41,362 nt of DNA, taken from a virus. Positions 7,490 to 15,670 of the stretch are shown here, in pieces. Location: IMG/VR virus record IMGVR_UViG_3300027852_000080, positions 1 to 41,362 of that record; one strand, written 5' to 3'. The notes under the pieces are model-generated. The model saw only the letters and a program-made list of their open reading frames with translations. It did no database searches and had not been told where the DNA came from. Made by a program: the position numbers and the translations under genes. How positions within the stretch are numbered: position 1 is the stretch's first letter; every line of letters starts with the position of its first letter.

Positions 7490-7978
7490 ATGACTGACAT
7501 ACAGTGGGAAGCGCATACAGCGACAACTGATTTTTCGGAAACTAACCCCGTGCAAGACATGCTGGCCGAACGAGGGCCGGACATGATCAAGGCGACAGAA
7601 GCCGCCGAAAAGCAGATAGGGGGTGCGGAATGCCCTGTGAAGGTGCAGACGTGGAACCTGTTGCTGATGCCTCTACAGGCACCAAAAGAAACGCGAAGCG
7701 GGATAATCTTGTCGGACACCACAGTAAATGCGATGGAGCATAACAATTACGTGGCTAAGATAATCAAGATGGGGCCGATGGCTTTTACCGTAGACCGGAT
7801 ACGGTGTGAGGATCGCGAAGTGGATGCAGACAACATCCCCAAAGTAGGGGATTGGGTTGTGGTCAGCCGATTATCGGGGCAACGGATCAACTACAAAGGG
7901 GTGCGAATGAACGTATGCACCGATGACTCTGTTATTTTGGTGGTGGAAAACCCAACCGCCTGCTACGTGATGGTTTAA
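7490..7978 (+). CDS. GroES-like co-chaperonin
   Basis: This 162-residue protein matches the GroES (Cpn10) layout: a strand WNLLLMPLQAPKET (about 55-68) equivalent to the N-terminal strand and the lead into the mobile loop, a hydrophobic SGIILSD segment like the GroES GIVL tripeptide that docks on GroEL, then IPKVGDWVVV and YKGVRMNVCTDDSVILVVE matching the late strands. It carries about 50 extra N-terminal residues. Phage co-chaperonins such as T4 gp31 replace GroES so that host GroEL can fold the capsid protein; the place upstream of scaffold and capsid genes suits that. The start has a clear GAGGAG site. The family call is by eye but the order of motifs is good. Confidence 0.75.
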   Translation: MTDIQWEAHTATTDFSETNPVQDMLAERGPDMIKATEAAEKQIGGAECPVKVQTWNLLLMPLQAPKETRSGIILSDTTVNAMEHNNYVAKIIKMGPMAFTVDRIRCEDREVDADNIPKVGDWVVVSRLSGQRINYKGVRMNVCTDDSVILVVENPTACYVMV

Positions 7979-7990
7979 GGAGAGGATGAG

Positions 7991-9013
7991 ATGAGTATTG
8001 ACACACCAGAAAGAGACGAGGGTTTTGGGAATTTGGAAGACTTAGGTGATGGCGACCTGGAATCACAAGAAGAATTTGAGGACTTACACCCCGCCGAAGA
8101 AATGGCAGACGAAGTAGGACTCCCTGTGGACGGGGGCAGCGATGACTTGGGCGCGGAGGAGTTTGAACTGGGGGAGGAGGAACCTGACCCAGAGGAAGGG
8201 GAGGAGGAACCTGACCCAGAGGAAGGGGAGGAGGAACCTGAAGAAGAACTTGAGATGGCGGACGATACCGCCCAGCAGATTGCACAGCAGACTATTGCTG
8301 ATTTGGAAAACCAGTTAAGGGAGGCTACCCAGACTAACCAAACCCTGATGAACGACCGAGTGTCTACCGAGTTAACTCAAGTTACGTCAGAAATCGACAG
8401 CCTCCAAAAAGACTTGGTAGCCGCTATAGAGGAAGGAGATGCTAAAACCCAAGCGGAAGTCCACGTCAAAGTGACCTCTGCAACCGCTCGAAAAGCACAA
8501 CTGGAGCAGTATAAACCGGACGCACCTTCCGCTCCAACCCCACAGAAAGCGCCAGCCCCTGGTGGGCATGTGGTCAGCCGGTATCCTAAAGCTAATGAGT
8601 ATCTTGCGATAAACACCTGGGTTGGATCGCCCACGCATGGTCCGCAAACACAAACCCTGCAAACCATAGACAGGGCGTTGATGGCTGAGGGTTTTCACCC
8701 CAGCACGGATGAGTATTACGTGGAACTGGCGAGTAGAATGGACCGGAGGTACCCTGGATTGATGAAACTTAAAACGGCGAAAAGCGCACCTGTGAAGGAG
8801 AAGAAAGCCAAGAAAGCCGCCACCAAACCGGTGTTGTCTGCGGACAGAGGGCGAGTATCCCGAAAAACCAAGAAACGCCAGAAAACCACGTTGATGGAGG
8901 AGGACCGGGAAGTGATGCTGAAATTCGGATTAGACCCCCGAAATCCAGAACACCGAACGTCGTTTCTGAAGAACAAACACGAACGCTTACGCAGCGAAAC
9001 ACAACGAGCTTGA
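7991..9013 (+). CDS. Putative scaffold protein
   Basis: This 340-residue protein lies three genes before the capsid gene. The first 90 residues are extremely acidic and include tandem copies of EEPDPEEGE. Residues about 95-175 are a coiled coil (QQTIADLENQLREATQTN and following). A proline-rich linker comes next, then a small folded part, and the last 80 residues are very basic (KEKKAKKAATK). A charged rod with a basic C-terminal capsid-binding end is the usual build of phage scaffolds, which shape the procapsid and then leave. An in-frame ATG after the acidic part (about 8253) could give a shorter form. The start has AGGAGAGG upstream. Confidence 0.65.
   Translation: MSIDTPERDEGFGNLEDLGDGDLESQEEFEDLHPAEEMADEVGLPVDGGSDDLGAEEFELGEEEPDPEEGEEEPDPEEGEEEPEEELEMADDTAQQIAQQTIADLENQLREATQTNQTLMNDRVSTELTQVTSEIDSLQKDLVAAIEEGDAKTQAEVHVKVTSATARKAQLEQYKPDAPSAPTPQKAPAPGGHVVSRYPKANEYLAINTWVGSPTHGPQTQTLQTIDRALMAEGFHPSTDEYYVELASRMDRRYPGLMKLKTAKSAPVKEKKAKKAATKPVLSADRGRVSRKTKKRQKTTLMEEDREVMLKFGLDPRNPEHRTSFLKNKHERLRSETQRA
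8174..8241 (+). repeat. 27-base tandem repeat in scaffold gene
   Basis: Two identical 27-base units lie at 8174-8200 and 8201-8227, with a partial third to 8241. The repeat keeps the frame and encodes nine acidic and proline residues (EEEPDPEEG) each time. It probably arises by slippage and changes only the length of the acidic tail. Confidence 0.9.
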
Positions 9014-9023
9014 GGACCACACT

Positions 9024-9644
9024 ATGCAACCTAATGAATTTGATGCTATGATGAAGACACAAGGAAATGCCCAGGAGCCGACACAAAGCGTGGCAGCTAC
9101 GACTCCTGTTGATAAAGCTAACGCGACATGCGCGCCGGAGGTAGCCGCCCAAGACGGGCCGATACACCCTGCCGTAGACAGCGTACAACATTCTTCTCCG
9201 GTACACGCCGAGGTTGGACGACCCGTAAGATGGGTGCAGCCTAACCTGTTGGATGCCCCCCCTCCAAGGCCGGGCTACGTGGATCGCTGGGTATGGGTTG
9301 GGTTTGACACTGAAGCCCAAAGCAACATATCTACGCGACAAAGGGAAGGGTGGAGTCCCCGCGATCCGAATACCGTCCCCCAAGGATTCACATCTTTGGC
9401 TGGCAAAGACGGACGTTCTGGGACCATAACGGTACAAGGAATGTGCTTGATGGAAATGCCTGAAGAAGTTAATGCTCAAAGAACAGCGTTCTACGAGCAG
9501 AAGCAAGGGGAAATCGAAACTGCGGTTCAAGCGGAACTCGATGGCACCCAAGCAGAAGGCGGACTAGCCATCCAGCGCATGTCCAAGACCTCAGTGGTAA
9601 CAGGTGGAGGTAGAAAACCAACAGTCCTACCAGACAGAGGTTAA
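9024..9644 (+). CDS. Hypothetical capsid-cluster protein, 206 aa
   Basis: This protein has a polar, probably disordered first 65 residues, then a conserved-looking core that includes RPGYVDRWVWVGFD (about 90-103), REGWSPRD and a later GMCLMEMPEEV segment, followed by a helix and a polar tail. I recall similar small proteins of unknown role next to capsid genes in other phages, but cannot name the family. Its position between the scaffold and decoration candidates makes a virion or assembly role likely. The start lies eleven bases after the previous stop, with a weak site (GAGGA). Confidence 0.65.
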   Translation: MQPNEFDAMMKTQGNAQEPTQSVAATTPVDKANATCAPEVAAQDGPIHPAVDSVQHSSPVHAEVGRPVRWVQPNLLDAPPPRPGYVDRWVWVGFDTEAQSNISTRQREGWSPRDPNTVPQGFTSLAGKDGRSGTITVQGMCLMEMPEEVNAQRTAFYEQKQGEIETAVQAELDGTQAEGGLAIQRMSKTSVVTGGGRKPTVLPDRG

Positions 9645-9679
9645 TATCTCCGAATAAAAACGTTAATCGGAGAAGTTAA

Positions 9680-10243
9680 ATGGCAAATCTTGATAACCCG
9701 AATGGGTTCTCTGTGGACAAGCACGTAGGAGGTGGGTGTAGCCGGTTGTCTGAGATGACAATCGACCCAGCTTATGCAGTAAAGCTCCACGTAGGAGACC
9801 CTGTTAAAAGTTCTGGAACGGGCCGGAACATTATAAAGGCGGGTGCGAGCGACGCTATCCGTGGTATTTTCCAAGGATGCAGCTACACGGCTGTCGATGG
9901 ATCAGTGGTATTCGCAAACGTATGGCCAGGCGCAAACCAAGCTAGAGTAGGCACCGAACCAGTGGCGAATATTTCCGCAGAAGACCCAGCACAAGAATTG
10001 TTGGTTCAGGTTAGTGGGGATTTCCAACCAGCAAATGTTGGCGATCTCGCAAATCTCACCGCAGGCACCGGCAATGACTTGACGGGCCGCAGTGGAGCGG
10101 AGATTGATTCAGCAACTTTAGGGTCAGGAGCTGCATATAAAATTGTGGGTCTTGCACCGATACCAGGCAACAGTTACGGCACGAATGCTCAGGTTCTCGC
10201 ACTAGCGGCGAAACATGAACTACGTGGCGGCACTATCGCATAA
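9680..10243 (+). CDS. Putative capsid decoration (cement) protein
   Basis: This 187-residue protein is directly upstream of the capsid gene and is rich in Gly, Ala, Val and Asn, with a beta-strand pattern and no membrane segment. Its start has GGAGAAG upstream. Small beta-rich proteins in this place commonly coat and stabilise the mature head. The DIRGIF-type turn (ASDAIRGIFQGCSYT, about 56-70) and the LLVQVSGDF strand fit such a fold, but the assignment depends mainly on position. Confidence 0.55.
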   Translation: MANLDNPNGFSVDKHVGGGCSRLSEMTIDPAYAVKLHVGDPVKSSGTGRNIIKAGASDAIRGIFQGCSYTAVDGSVVFANVWPGANQARVGTEPVANISAEDPAQELLVQVSGDFQPANVGDLANLTAGTGNDLTGRSGAEIDSATLGSGAAYKIVGLAPIPGNSYGTNAQVLALAAKHELRGGTIA

Positions 10244-10255
10244 CGGGAGAATATT

Positions 10256-11173
10256 ATGGGTACTATGAATAGGGCTTTATTCCCTAAACAGTTGCAAGAC
10301 GGGCTGAATACGATATTTGGGTTGGAGTACAAACGCTATCCAGAAGAATGGCGAGCGTGTTTCGACGTGGAAAACAGTAACAAAGCATACGAGGAAGACG
10401 TGCTGGTGGTCGGCTTGGGTCCAGCTCAAGTTAAACCCGAAGGCGGTCCAGTAGCGAAAGACGAAGGCGGAGAATCTTGGGTTTCCAGATACCGCAATGA
10501 GACAATCGCATTGGCTTTCGCGTTGACACAAGAAGCGGAAGAAGACAATCTTTACGGCCAATTGGGTGCCAAGTATAGTCGAGCATTGGCTCGGTCTATG
10601 CAGCACACTAAGGAAGTGAAGGGGGCCTCTATATATAATAACGGTTTCGATGCGGCCCACCCAGGCGGCGACGGTGTGCCTTTATTTTCTACCGCACATC
10701 CTTTGTGGAACGGCGGCGTATTGTCTAATATGTTACCAACACCAGCGGATTTATCGGAAACGGCGTTGGAAGATGCCATGATCCGTATTTCCCTGTTCAC
10801 CGATGATCGAGGTATCCCGACGATGCACCAGGCGCGTAAGCTGCTTGTCCATCCATCGAATACCTTTGAGGCTTCACGTATTTTGAAGTCTACGGGTCGG
10901 GTAGGAACGTCGGATAATGACAACAACGCGTTGAAGACTGAAGGGTACTTGGGTGGCGGTGTGGCAGTTAATCACCGTTTCACTGACCCAGATGCGTGGT
11001 TTGTGCGAACAGATTGTCCTGACGGTCTGAAACACAAGAAACGTATCGCGTTGAAACGCGGTATCGAAGGCGACTTCGAGACAGGCAACATGCGGTATAA
11101 AGCGCGTGAGCGGTACACGTTTGGCCATACTGACTACCGAGGAGCCTTTGGTTCTCAAGGTGGCGGCAGCTAA
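10256..11173 (+). CDS. Major capsid protein (Mu gpT-like type)
   Basis: This 305-residue protein is the best candidate for the main shell subunit. Residues 143-149 read LFSTAHP, followed by GGVLSN, a signature I associate with Mu gpT-like major head proteins, and the protein has the helix then beta-hinge then P-domain-like order of HK97-fold subunits: ETIALAFALTQEAEEDNLYG near 82-101 and the repeated mid-protein helix before residue 135. A strong terminator follows directly, as is usual for a highly expressed gene. The start has GGGAG upstream. No protease cleavage site or protease gene was recognised nearby. Confidence 0.85.
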   Translation: MGTMNRALFPKQLQDGLNTIFGLEYKRYPEEWRACFDVENSNKAYEEDVLVVGLGPAQVKPEGGPVAKDEGGESWVSRYRNETIALAFALTQEAEEDNLYGQLGAKYSRALARSMQHTKEVKGASIYNNGFDAAHPGGDGVPLFSTAHPLWNGGVLSNMLPTPADLSETALEDAMIRISLFTDDRGIPTMHQARKLLVHPSNTFEASRILKSTGRVGTSDNDNNALKTEGYLGGGVAVNHRFTDPDAWFVRTDCPDGLKHKKRIALKRGIEGDFETGNMRYKARERYTFGHTDYRGAFGSQGGGS

Positions 11174-11200
11174 ACACCGATAGCCCAACGTTGATGGGCG

Positions 11201-11240
11201 AAACCCCCTAAACCTTCACGGGTTTTGGGGGTTTCTTTTT
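11201..11240 (+). terminator. Rho-independent terminator after capsid gene
   Basis: AAACCCCCTAAACC pairs with GGGTTTTGGGGGTTT around the short loop TTCAC, and a T tract follows to 11240. A second small stem (GCCCA/TGGGC, 11183-11199) lies just before it. This is the strongest terminator in the window and marks the end of the capsid transcription unit. Confidence 0.85.
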
Positions 11241-11260
11241 ACGTGGAAGGGGAGTACACT
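11232..11260 (+). promoter_or_regulatory. Promoter candidate after capsid terminator
   Basis: TACACT at 11255-11260 is a fair -10 hexamer, but the sequence 17 bases upstream (TTTCTT) is a poor -35. The same TACACTC follows an identical TTTTTACGTGG at the terminator near 809. It would serve the fibre transcription unit that starts with the gene at 11307. Confidence 0.4.
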
Positions 11261-11306
11261 CGCAAACGACTGTAAATACCAGACTCAACACTTTCAGGGG
11301 ACATTT

Positions 11307-11459
11307 ATGCGCTCGAAACTCAAAGCCATTATCGAGGCTTCAAAACCTAAACAGAAAGAGGCTTCAAAACCTAAACAGAAAGAGGCTTCAAAGCCTAAAC
11401 AGAAAGAGGCTTCAAAGCCTAAACAGAAAGAGGCTTCAAAACCCACGAAAACTAAATAA
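11307..11459 (+). CDS. Lys-rich octapeptide-repeat protein, 50 aa
   Basis: This short gene starts with ATG behind AGGGGA and encodes a ten-residue lead (MRSKLKAIIE), four perfect copies of the octapeptide ASKPKQKE and a final ASKPTKTK. The product is very basic, has no hydrophobic core and is probably disordered, resembling histone H1-tail-like or Ala/Lys/Pro-rich DNA-coating peptides. It is the first gene after the capsid terminator and promoter candidate, so strong expression is possible. Packaged DNA condensation or binding to an acidic partner are possible roles; neither is shown. The good site and the in-frame repeats argue that it is translated. Confidence 0.65.
   Translation: MRSKLKAIIEASKPKQKEASKPKQKEASKPKQKEASKPKQKEASKPTKTK
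11337..11432 (+). repeat. 24-base tandem repeat, four copies
   Basis: Four 24-base units lie at 11337-11360, 11361-11384, 11385-11408 and 11409-11432, with a fifth partial unit beyond. They differ only in a wobble base of one Lys codon (AAA or AAG). Each encodes ASKPKQKE. The near identity suggests recent expansion by slippage or unequal exchange. Confidence 0.95.
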
Positions 11460-11506
11460 CCAACACTCAACTGCGGCGATACGCCGATTCCATAGGAGAA
11501 TTGCAT

Positions 11507-12232
11507 ATGAGTAATCCAGCACAAGGTAGATCATCCAGACACACAGTATCAAAAGCAGGTGAGGTCTTCGCAGGCAACCTGTCCCACTTCGGGCATAATT
11601 CAGGCCGGTCGGGAGCACCTTTAGATAACGCGGTATTGCGGTTCATCACAGTAGGCGTGCCCGTTAAAGGGGCGGCAACCCTGATGGCCGCAGCTTCAGT
11701 TACCGCAGCAACCGGCGCAACTATTAACAAAACAGCAGGCGTGGGTACGATGCACGGTGGGATACTACTGGGTCGGAAGATTCAAGTAACCTCTTCAGGC
11801 AACGACTCAGCGAACGTCATGACTATCTCAGGCGCTGATGGGTCTGGTCGGCCACAAAAAGAACAACTGACTTTAGCTAACGCAGGGGTTGTTACCTCCA
11901 ACAAGGGCTGGTCATACATCGTATCGGTGAAAGTGAGTGCGGATACGGCAGGCACTATCTCTATTGGCACCGTGGACATTTTTGAGCCACCATATCACCT
12001 GATAATGAAAAGCCAGATTAGCGAGGTTAAAGTGGGCGATACCGCTGTTGCAACCATCGCGGGGAAACTGACGGTTGGTGTAACCGCAGCCCAGACAGGC
12101 ACGAACGGTAGCCCTAAAGGGCTGATTGACTTGTCGGCAAGCAGTTTGTCTGATTTGGACGTGTTGACCATAGATATGATGGTCTTCCGTGGCGATAATG
12201 AAGAAGGTTTCGGTAACGCGGCTTGGGAGTAA
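11507..12232 (+). CDS. Probable virion structural protein, 241 aa
   Basis: The likely start is ATG at 11507, eight bases after AGGAG; the frame also opens at a TTG two codons earlier. The product begins with a polar 45-residue arm and then becomes a regular beta-sandwich-like sequence rich in Thr, Val, Ala and Gly (SVTAATGATINKTAGVG and similar). It has no membrane segment. Its place between the capsid gene and the fibre genes suggests a head fibre, decoration or tail appendage protein. I do not recognise a named family. Confidence 0.6.
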   Translation: MSNPAQGRSSRHTVSKAGEVFAGNLSHFGHNSGRSGAPLDNAVLRFITVGVPVKGAATLMAAASVTAATGATINKTAGVGTMHGGILLGRKIQVTSSGNDSANVMTISGADGSGRPQKEQLTLANAGVVTSNKGWSYIVSVKVSADTAGTISIGTVDIFEPPYHLIMKSQISEVKVGDTAVATIAGKLTVGVTAAQTGTNGSPKGLIDLSASSLSDLDVLTIDMMVFRGDNEEGFGNAAWE

Positions 12233-12238
12233 AGAGGG

Positions 12239-12553
12239 ATGAGACCTAAACGCATAATTCAATCTGGTGCTGGCGAAAGCAACCCCATCCCACTGGACTA
12301 CCGGCGGGGGGAGTTCGAGGTGTCCTTGATAGTTGACGTTTTATCCGGTGCGCCTACCTACACCGCACAAGTGACTGGGGATGACGTGCAGGCGGAGGGG
12401 TATGACCCCGCGACCGGCAACTGGTTAGACCATTCATACTTAGCGGCGCTAACCGCCTCAGACAGTGGTAACTTAGATTTTCCGGCGACGGCGGTGCGGT
12501 TAAGCGTTACCGGGGCAGGAGATGCCCGACTAACTCTGATCCACGGAGGGTAA
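12239..12553 (+). CDS. Small probable structural protein, 104 aa
   Basis: This protein starts seven bases after the previous stop; GGGAG inside the end of the previous gene gives a usable ribosome binding site. Residues 25-104 look like a single beta domain (EFEVSLIVDVLSGAPTYTAQ near 25-45, then AVRLSVTGAGDARLTLIHGG at the C-terminus). Similar small beta proteins lie between capsid and fibre genes in many phages and are usually virion parts. No family is recognised with confidence. Confidence 0.6.
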   Translation: MRPKRIIQSGAGESNPIPLDYRRGEFEVSLIVDVLSGAPTYTAQVTGDDVQAEGYDPATGNWLDHSYLAALTASDSGNLDFPATAVRLSVTGAGDARLTLIHGG

Positions 12554-12557
12554 ACCA

Positions 12558-15500
12558 GTGGCCCTCGGCGGGAAGTTTCTAGGGTCCTTAATCACCCAGG
12601 GGGTGAAGTTAGGCACTTCGGGCTTGGGTGGGCGAGGCTTCACTTCCAGCTACGCTCAAGTAGTCGTTAACACGATAGTCTCAATCTTTAACTTGGATAG
12701 GGCTGACGACACGCTGGACTACACAAGGCCAGCGATGGATGGTGTGCGTGAAGTTCCTTTGTTTGATGGGTTTCAAGGGTATACAGACGAGTACATCAAC
12801 ACCAGTGACGGGCCGAACTCCCCCCCTGACGGGATTAGAGGAACCACACCTTCCGCAATTGAAGGCTCTCATATTGCCCCGAATGGGAAGATGGAGGCTT
12901 GGACTATTCCAGCGGGTGCAGCGGATTCTTACCAAACAAACATATCCATCCCTACAGATAATTCAGTGTATCTAACGAAGCAGTACGTGAAACCAATTGT
13001 CAGCGGCTCACAGTTCAAGATAGGCGTAACAGGCGTACACACGGTAGATAGTGTGTCGATAACCTATGACTTTGATGCGGACACTGTTGTTTCGGGCAGC
13101 ACCGATAAATTCTTCGTTACAAAATTAACAGAAGGAGCTTTCGCTGGGTGGTATATTTTTTCCGCTGTATCCGCTAATAACGGTTCCGGCAATTTATTTA
13201 TAGATCGTATAGATGCACCACCAGCAGGCCAGTGTATTTATTGGCAAAGAAGAATTGAAAGGCTGACGGATGCTGATGAGTATCAAGTACCTAACATGTT
13301 ACATGAGTGGGATGAGTCTCTATCGTCTGAGGCATTTCAGCGCCGTAGAACTCGTGTTATTGAGTGTTGGGGCGACTCTTTAACGCCGATAATCTCTACC
13401 AGTGAAAACAACTGGACGACTGCCTTAACAAGAAAATACGGGCGAATAGAGCCTAATGGTGTGGGTGGAGAAACATCTACTCAAATAAAAACTAGGTTTA
13501 TAGCCGACACCGCCCAAAGTAAGCACGCTCATATCATATGGGCTGGTAACAATAATGTTACTGATGCCGCTACGGTTAAGGCCGATATAGCTGAAATGGT
13601 AGCTCTAATAGGCCATGATAAATTCATTATTGTCGGCGTTATTTTAGGGGATTACCCAGACAGATATATTGGCGGGGTGAATAGACCTGCTATTGATCAG
13701 TTAATTACTGACTTAGGAAATACCTATCCCGACAATTTCATAAATATGCACAGCATCCTCCATGCTGGGTACGACAGTGGAATACCTCAAGATGTCATTG
13801 ATCATGATAATGGAGTAACACCTTCATCATTGAGGACTGACGACGTACACCTAAACGAAGCAGGCCAAGTCTTTGTTAGTGATGCGATTAAAGCCTTCAT
13901 TGATGCGAACGGGTGGGTAGACTCAGAAGTAATACCTACTCAAGTCCTCACACAAGTCGAAGCAGGCGCAGAAAGGCGGCCTGGACAACGGCTTGAAAAG
14001 AATTTAATAACAAACAGTGAAAACCTTGATGATGGTAATTGGGCTGAATTTAGTTCCGCAGCAATCACGGGCGCAAAAACCTTTTCTTTCGCGTCAGGGA
14101 TAAACGGCTACATTCAAGGAATATTAGGCAATCAAGATTTAATCCCTATCGGCGAGAAAGGTTCGGTGCTGGCATTCTTGTCGTCTACGGTGGACGTGGA
14201 TTTGCGTGTTGTTTTCCGTGATAACTCTTCTTTATTTAACGTCTCGGTGGTCGTTAGTTTAGTTGGTGGAGCTGCTCCTAAAGAATTTTGGTTTGAACAG
14301 ACCAGTCCTTATGTATCGACAGGCAGGAAGATTCAGTATCAAGTAGTGTCTCCCAGCCAAGCAGGCGTTATAACCGTTGGCTCTACAGGTCTATACAACT
14401 TAACAAACAAAACCAGCAAACTCCCGCCTGTGCAGGTCTCAGTAGGCATTGAATCAGCACCTCACTATCACGGAGCTGGTGTTGACGGCCTTAAATACTT
14501 CCAAACAGCCAATGACGACGTAACGGTTGACGGTAGTGGCGTAGTCACCCGAACAGGCACACAAACCGCAATCCCTGACGCAGATATGACGGGTGTGTTT
14601 ATGGAGGGCGCAGGCGGAAATTTAGTCCGTAAGCCAATCGACGCTAGTTATGGCGACTGGAGCAAAGTAACAGGCTGCACGGTTGATTTGGAACCAGTTA
14701 ATGATATCTCGCGATACAAAGTGACGGCAGGATCAGGTGGGTTTGGCTGGATTTGCTTACGAAATAGTCTCAACTACGCATCTAGCACCCCGCTTTCCGT
14801 AACCTTTGTTGTTGAAAAAGGAAACTACAGATATATAGGCATGGTCTTGCCTAACTCGATGGGTAAGGTTGGCGAAAGCATATCGACGTTTGATTTTGAT
14901 ACGATGGCGTGGGTAACGGTGTATGAAAACGTTATTGCCAGACATAAAGATCTAGGGGGTGGAAAAGTAGCCATAAGCCTTTCTTACGACTACACGTCGG
15001 AAACTGTCACAAGTCAGGCTATGGAGATATCGCTTTGTGCAAACTCCACAGGAGACACGTCTAGCACCCCTGCTGGGACAGAATACTTCTATTTTTACTC
15101 AGCCATGAAAGAAGAGTCTATTGTACCCACATCCTTCACGCCTCTTGCCACAAGAGAGGCAGACAACAACTACTCATTCCCATTAGCGGGATTAACCGAC
15201 GGCACCGAAGCCAGAACGCACTACTTCGAGCTAACGCCGGAACACGACTTTGCTGATTTACCAGCGACCGATGTTTCGATAATTACGTTAAATGGATCAA
15301 CAACTACCGGACTCCTATACCACAAAGCCAATCACAAGTTAGCTTCTTATGACGGCACCAACTCAACAGAATCCGCATTAACGGTTACAGCCGGAACCAC
15401 AATAAAAGTAGCTGTTGAATTCTTGCTATCAGGCGATGTGAATATCTACATTAATGAAATACTGGATGGTACAGGCACATGGGATTTAGATAATGATGTA

Positions 15501-15584
15501 GCCACCCTCATGGAGCTGTGCAAAGGCTACGGATACGGGATGAGCATTAAGAGGGTGCGAATAACAGACGGGGCTTTCAGCTAG
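12558..15584 (+). CDS. Tail fibre or spike with SGNH esterase domain
   Basis: This 1008-residue protein starts with GTG behind GGAGGG. Residues about 265-450 carry all four SGNH hydrolase blocks: Gly-Asp-Ser at 272-274, Gly303/304 in NGVGGE, Asn331 in WAGNNN, and Asp428-x-x-His431 in DDVHLN. Such enzymes remove acyl groups from polysaccharides; in a fibre the target would be acetylated capsule or O-antigen. The N-terminal region probably attaches to the virion. The C-terminal half has two jelly-roll-like carbohydrate-binding segments (near 490-610 and 690-860) and a LamG-like end. Base composition looks lower in GC than in the packaging genes, as often seen for exchanged fibre genes. Confidence 0.85.
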   Translation: MALGGKFLGSLITQGVKLGTSGLGGRGFTSSYAQVVVNTIVSIFNLDRADDTLDYTRPAMDGVREVPLFDGFQGYTDEYINTSDGPNSPPDGIRGTTPSAIEGSHIAPNGKMEAWTIPAGAADSYQTNISIPTDNSVYLTKQYVKPIVSGSQFKIGVTGVHTVDSVSITYDFDADTVVSGSTDKFFVTKLTEGAFAGWYIFSAVSANNGSGNLFIDRIDAPPAGQCIYWQRRIERLTDADEYQVPNMLHEWDESLSSEAFQRRRTRVIECWGDSLTPIISTSENNWTTALTRKYGRIEPNGVGGETSTQIKTRFIADTAQSKHAHIIWAGNNNVTDAATVKADIAEMVALIGHDKFIIVGVILGDYPDRYIGGVNRPAIDQLITDLGNTYPDNFINMHSILHAGYDSGIPQDVIDHDNGVTPSSLRTDDVHLNEAGQVFVSDAIKAFIDANGWVDSEVIPTQVLTQVEAGAERRPGQRLEKNLITNSENLDDGNWAEFSSAAITGAKTFSFASGINGYIQGILGNQDLIPIGEKGSVLAFLSSTVDVDLRVVFRDNSSLFNVSVVVSLVGGAAPKEFWFEQTSPYVSTGRKIQYQVVSPSQAGVITVGSTGLYNLTNKTSKLPPVQVSVGIESAPHYHGAGVDGLKYFQTANDDVTVDGSGVVTRTGTQTAIPDADMTGVFMEGAGGNLVRKPIDASYGDWSKVTGCTVDLEPVNDISRYKVTAGSGGFGWICLRNSLNYASSTPLSVTFVVEKGNYRYIGMVLPNSMGKVGESISTFDFDTMAWVTVYENVIARHKDLGGGKVAISLSYDYTSETVTSQAMEISLCANSTGDTSSTPAGTEYFYFYSAMKEESIVPTSFTPLATREADNNYSFPLAGLTDGTEARTHYFELTPEHDFADLPATDVSIITLNGSTTTGLLYHKANHKLASYDGTNSTESALTVTAGTTIKVAVEFLLSGDVNIYINEILDGTGTWDLDNDVATLMELCKGYGYGMSIKRVRITDGAFS

Positions 15585-15670
15585 GCGGGAGCCAGAACAT
15601 CCCTAGCAACGCAGTAACCAGTAGCGGAATTGTCGTAACAAGTAATGGAGAAATTGTAACCAGTGGTTGA
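15551..15670 (+). other. Open out-of-frame segment between fibre genes
   Basis: After the fibre stop at 15584, the -1 frame is open from 15551 to a TGA at 15668-15670 and encodes 39 residues ending in repeated strand-like units (VTSSGIV, VTSNGEIV, VTSG). Its TGA overlaps the GTG start of the next gene, which would suit coupled translation. There is no ATG, GTG or TTG in the segment and no clear slippery heptamer before 15584. It may be a remnant of a lost small protein, a frameshift product or a sequence error. Confidence 0.4.

Noticed and set aside
11294-11524. Minus-strand frame with repeated CLGFEASF units
   Set aside because: It is only the reverse reading of the 24-base repeat that encodes the Lys-rich peptide on the plus strand.
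15540-15590. Programmed -1 frameshift site at the end of the SGNH fibre gene
   Set aside because: I checked the codons before the stop and found no X-XXY-YYZ heptamer, so the extra open segment is reported as unexplained rather than as programmed frameshifting.
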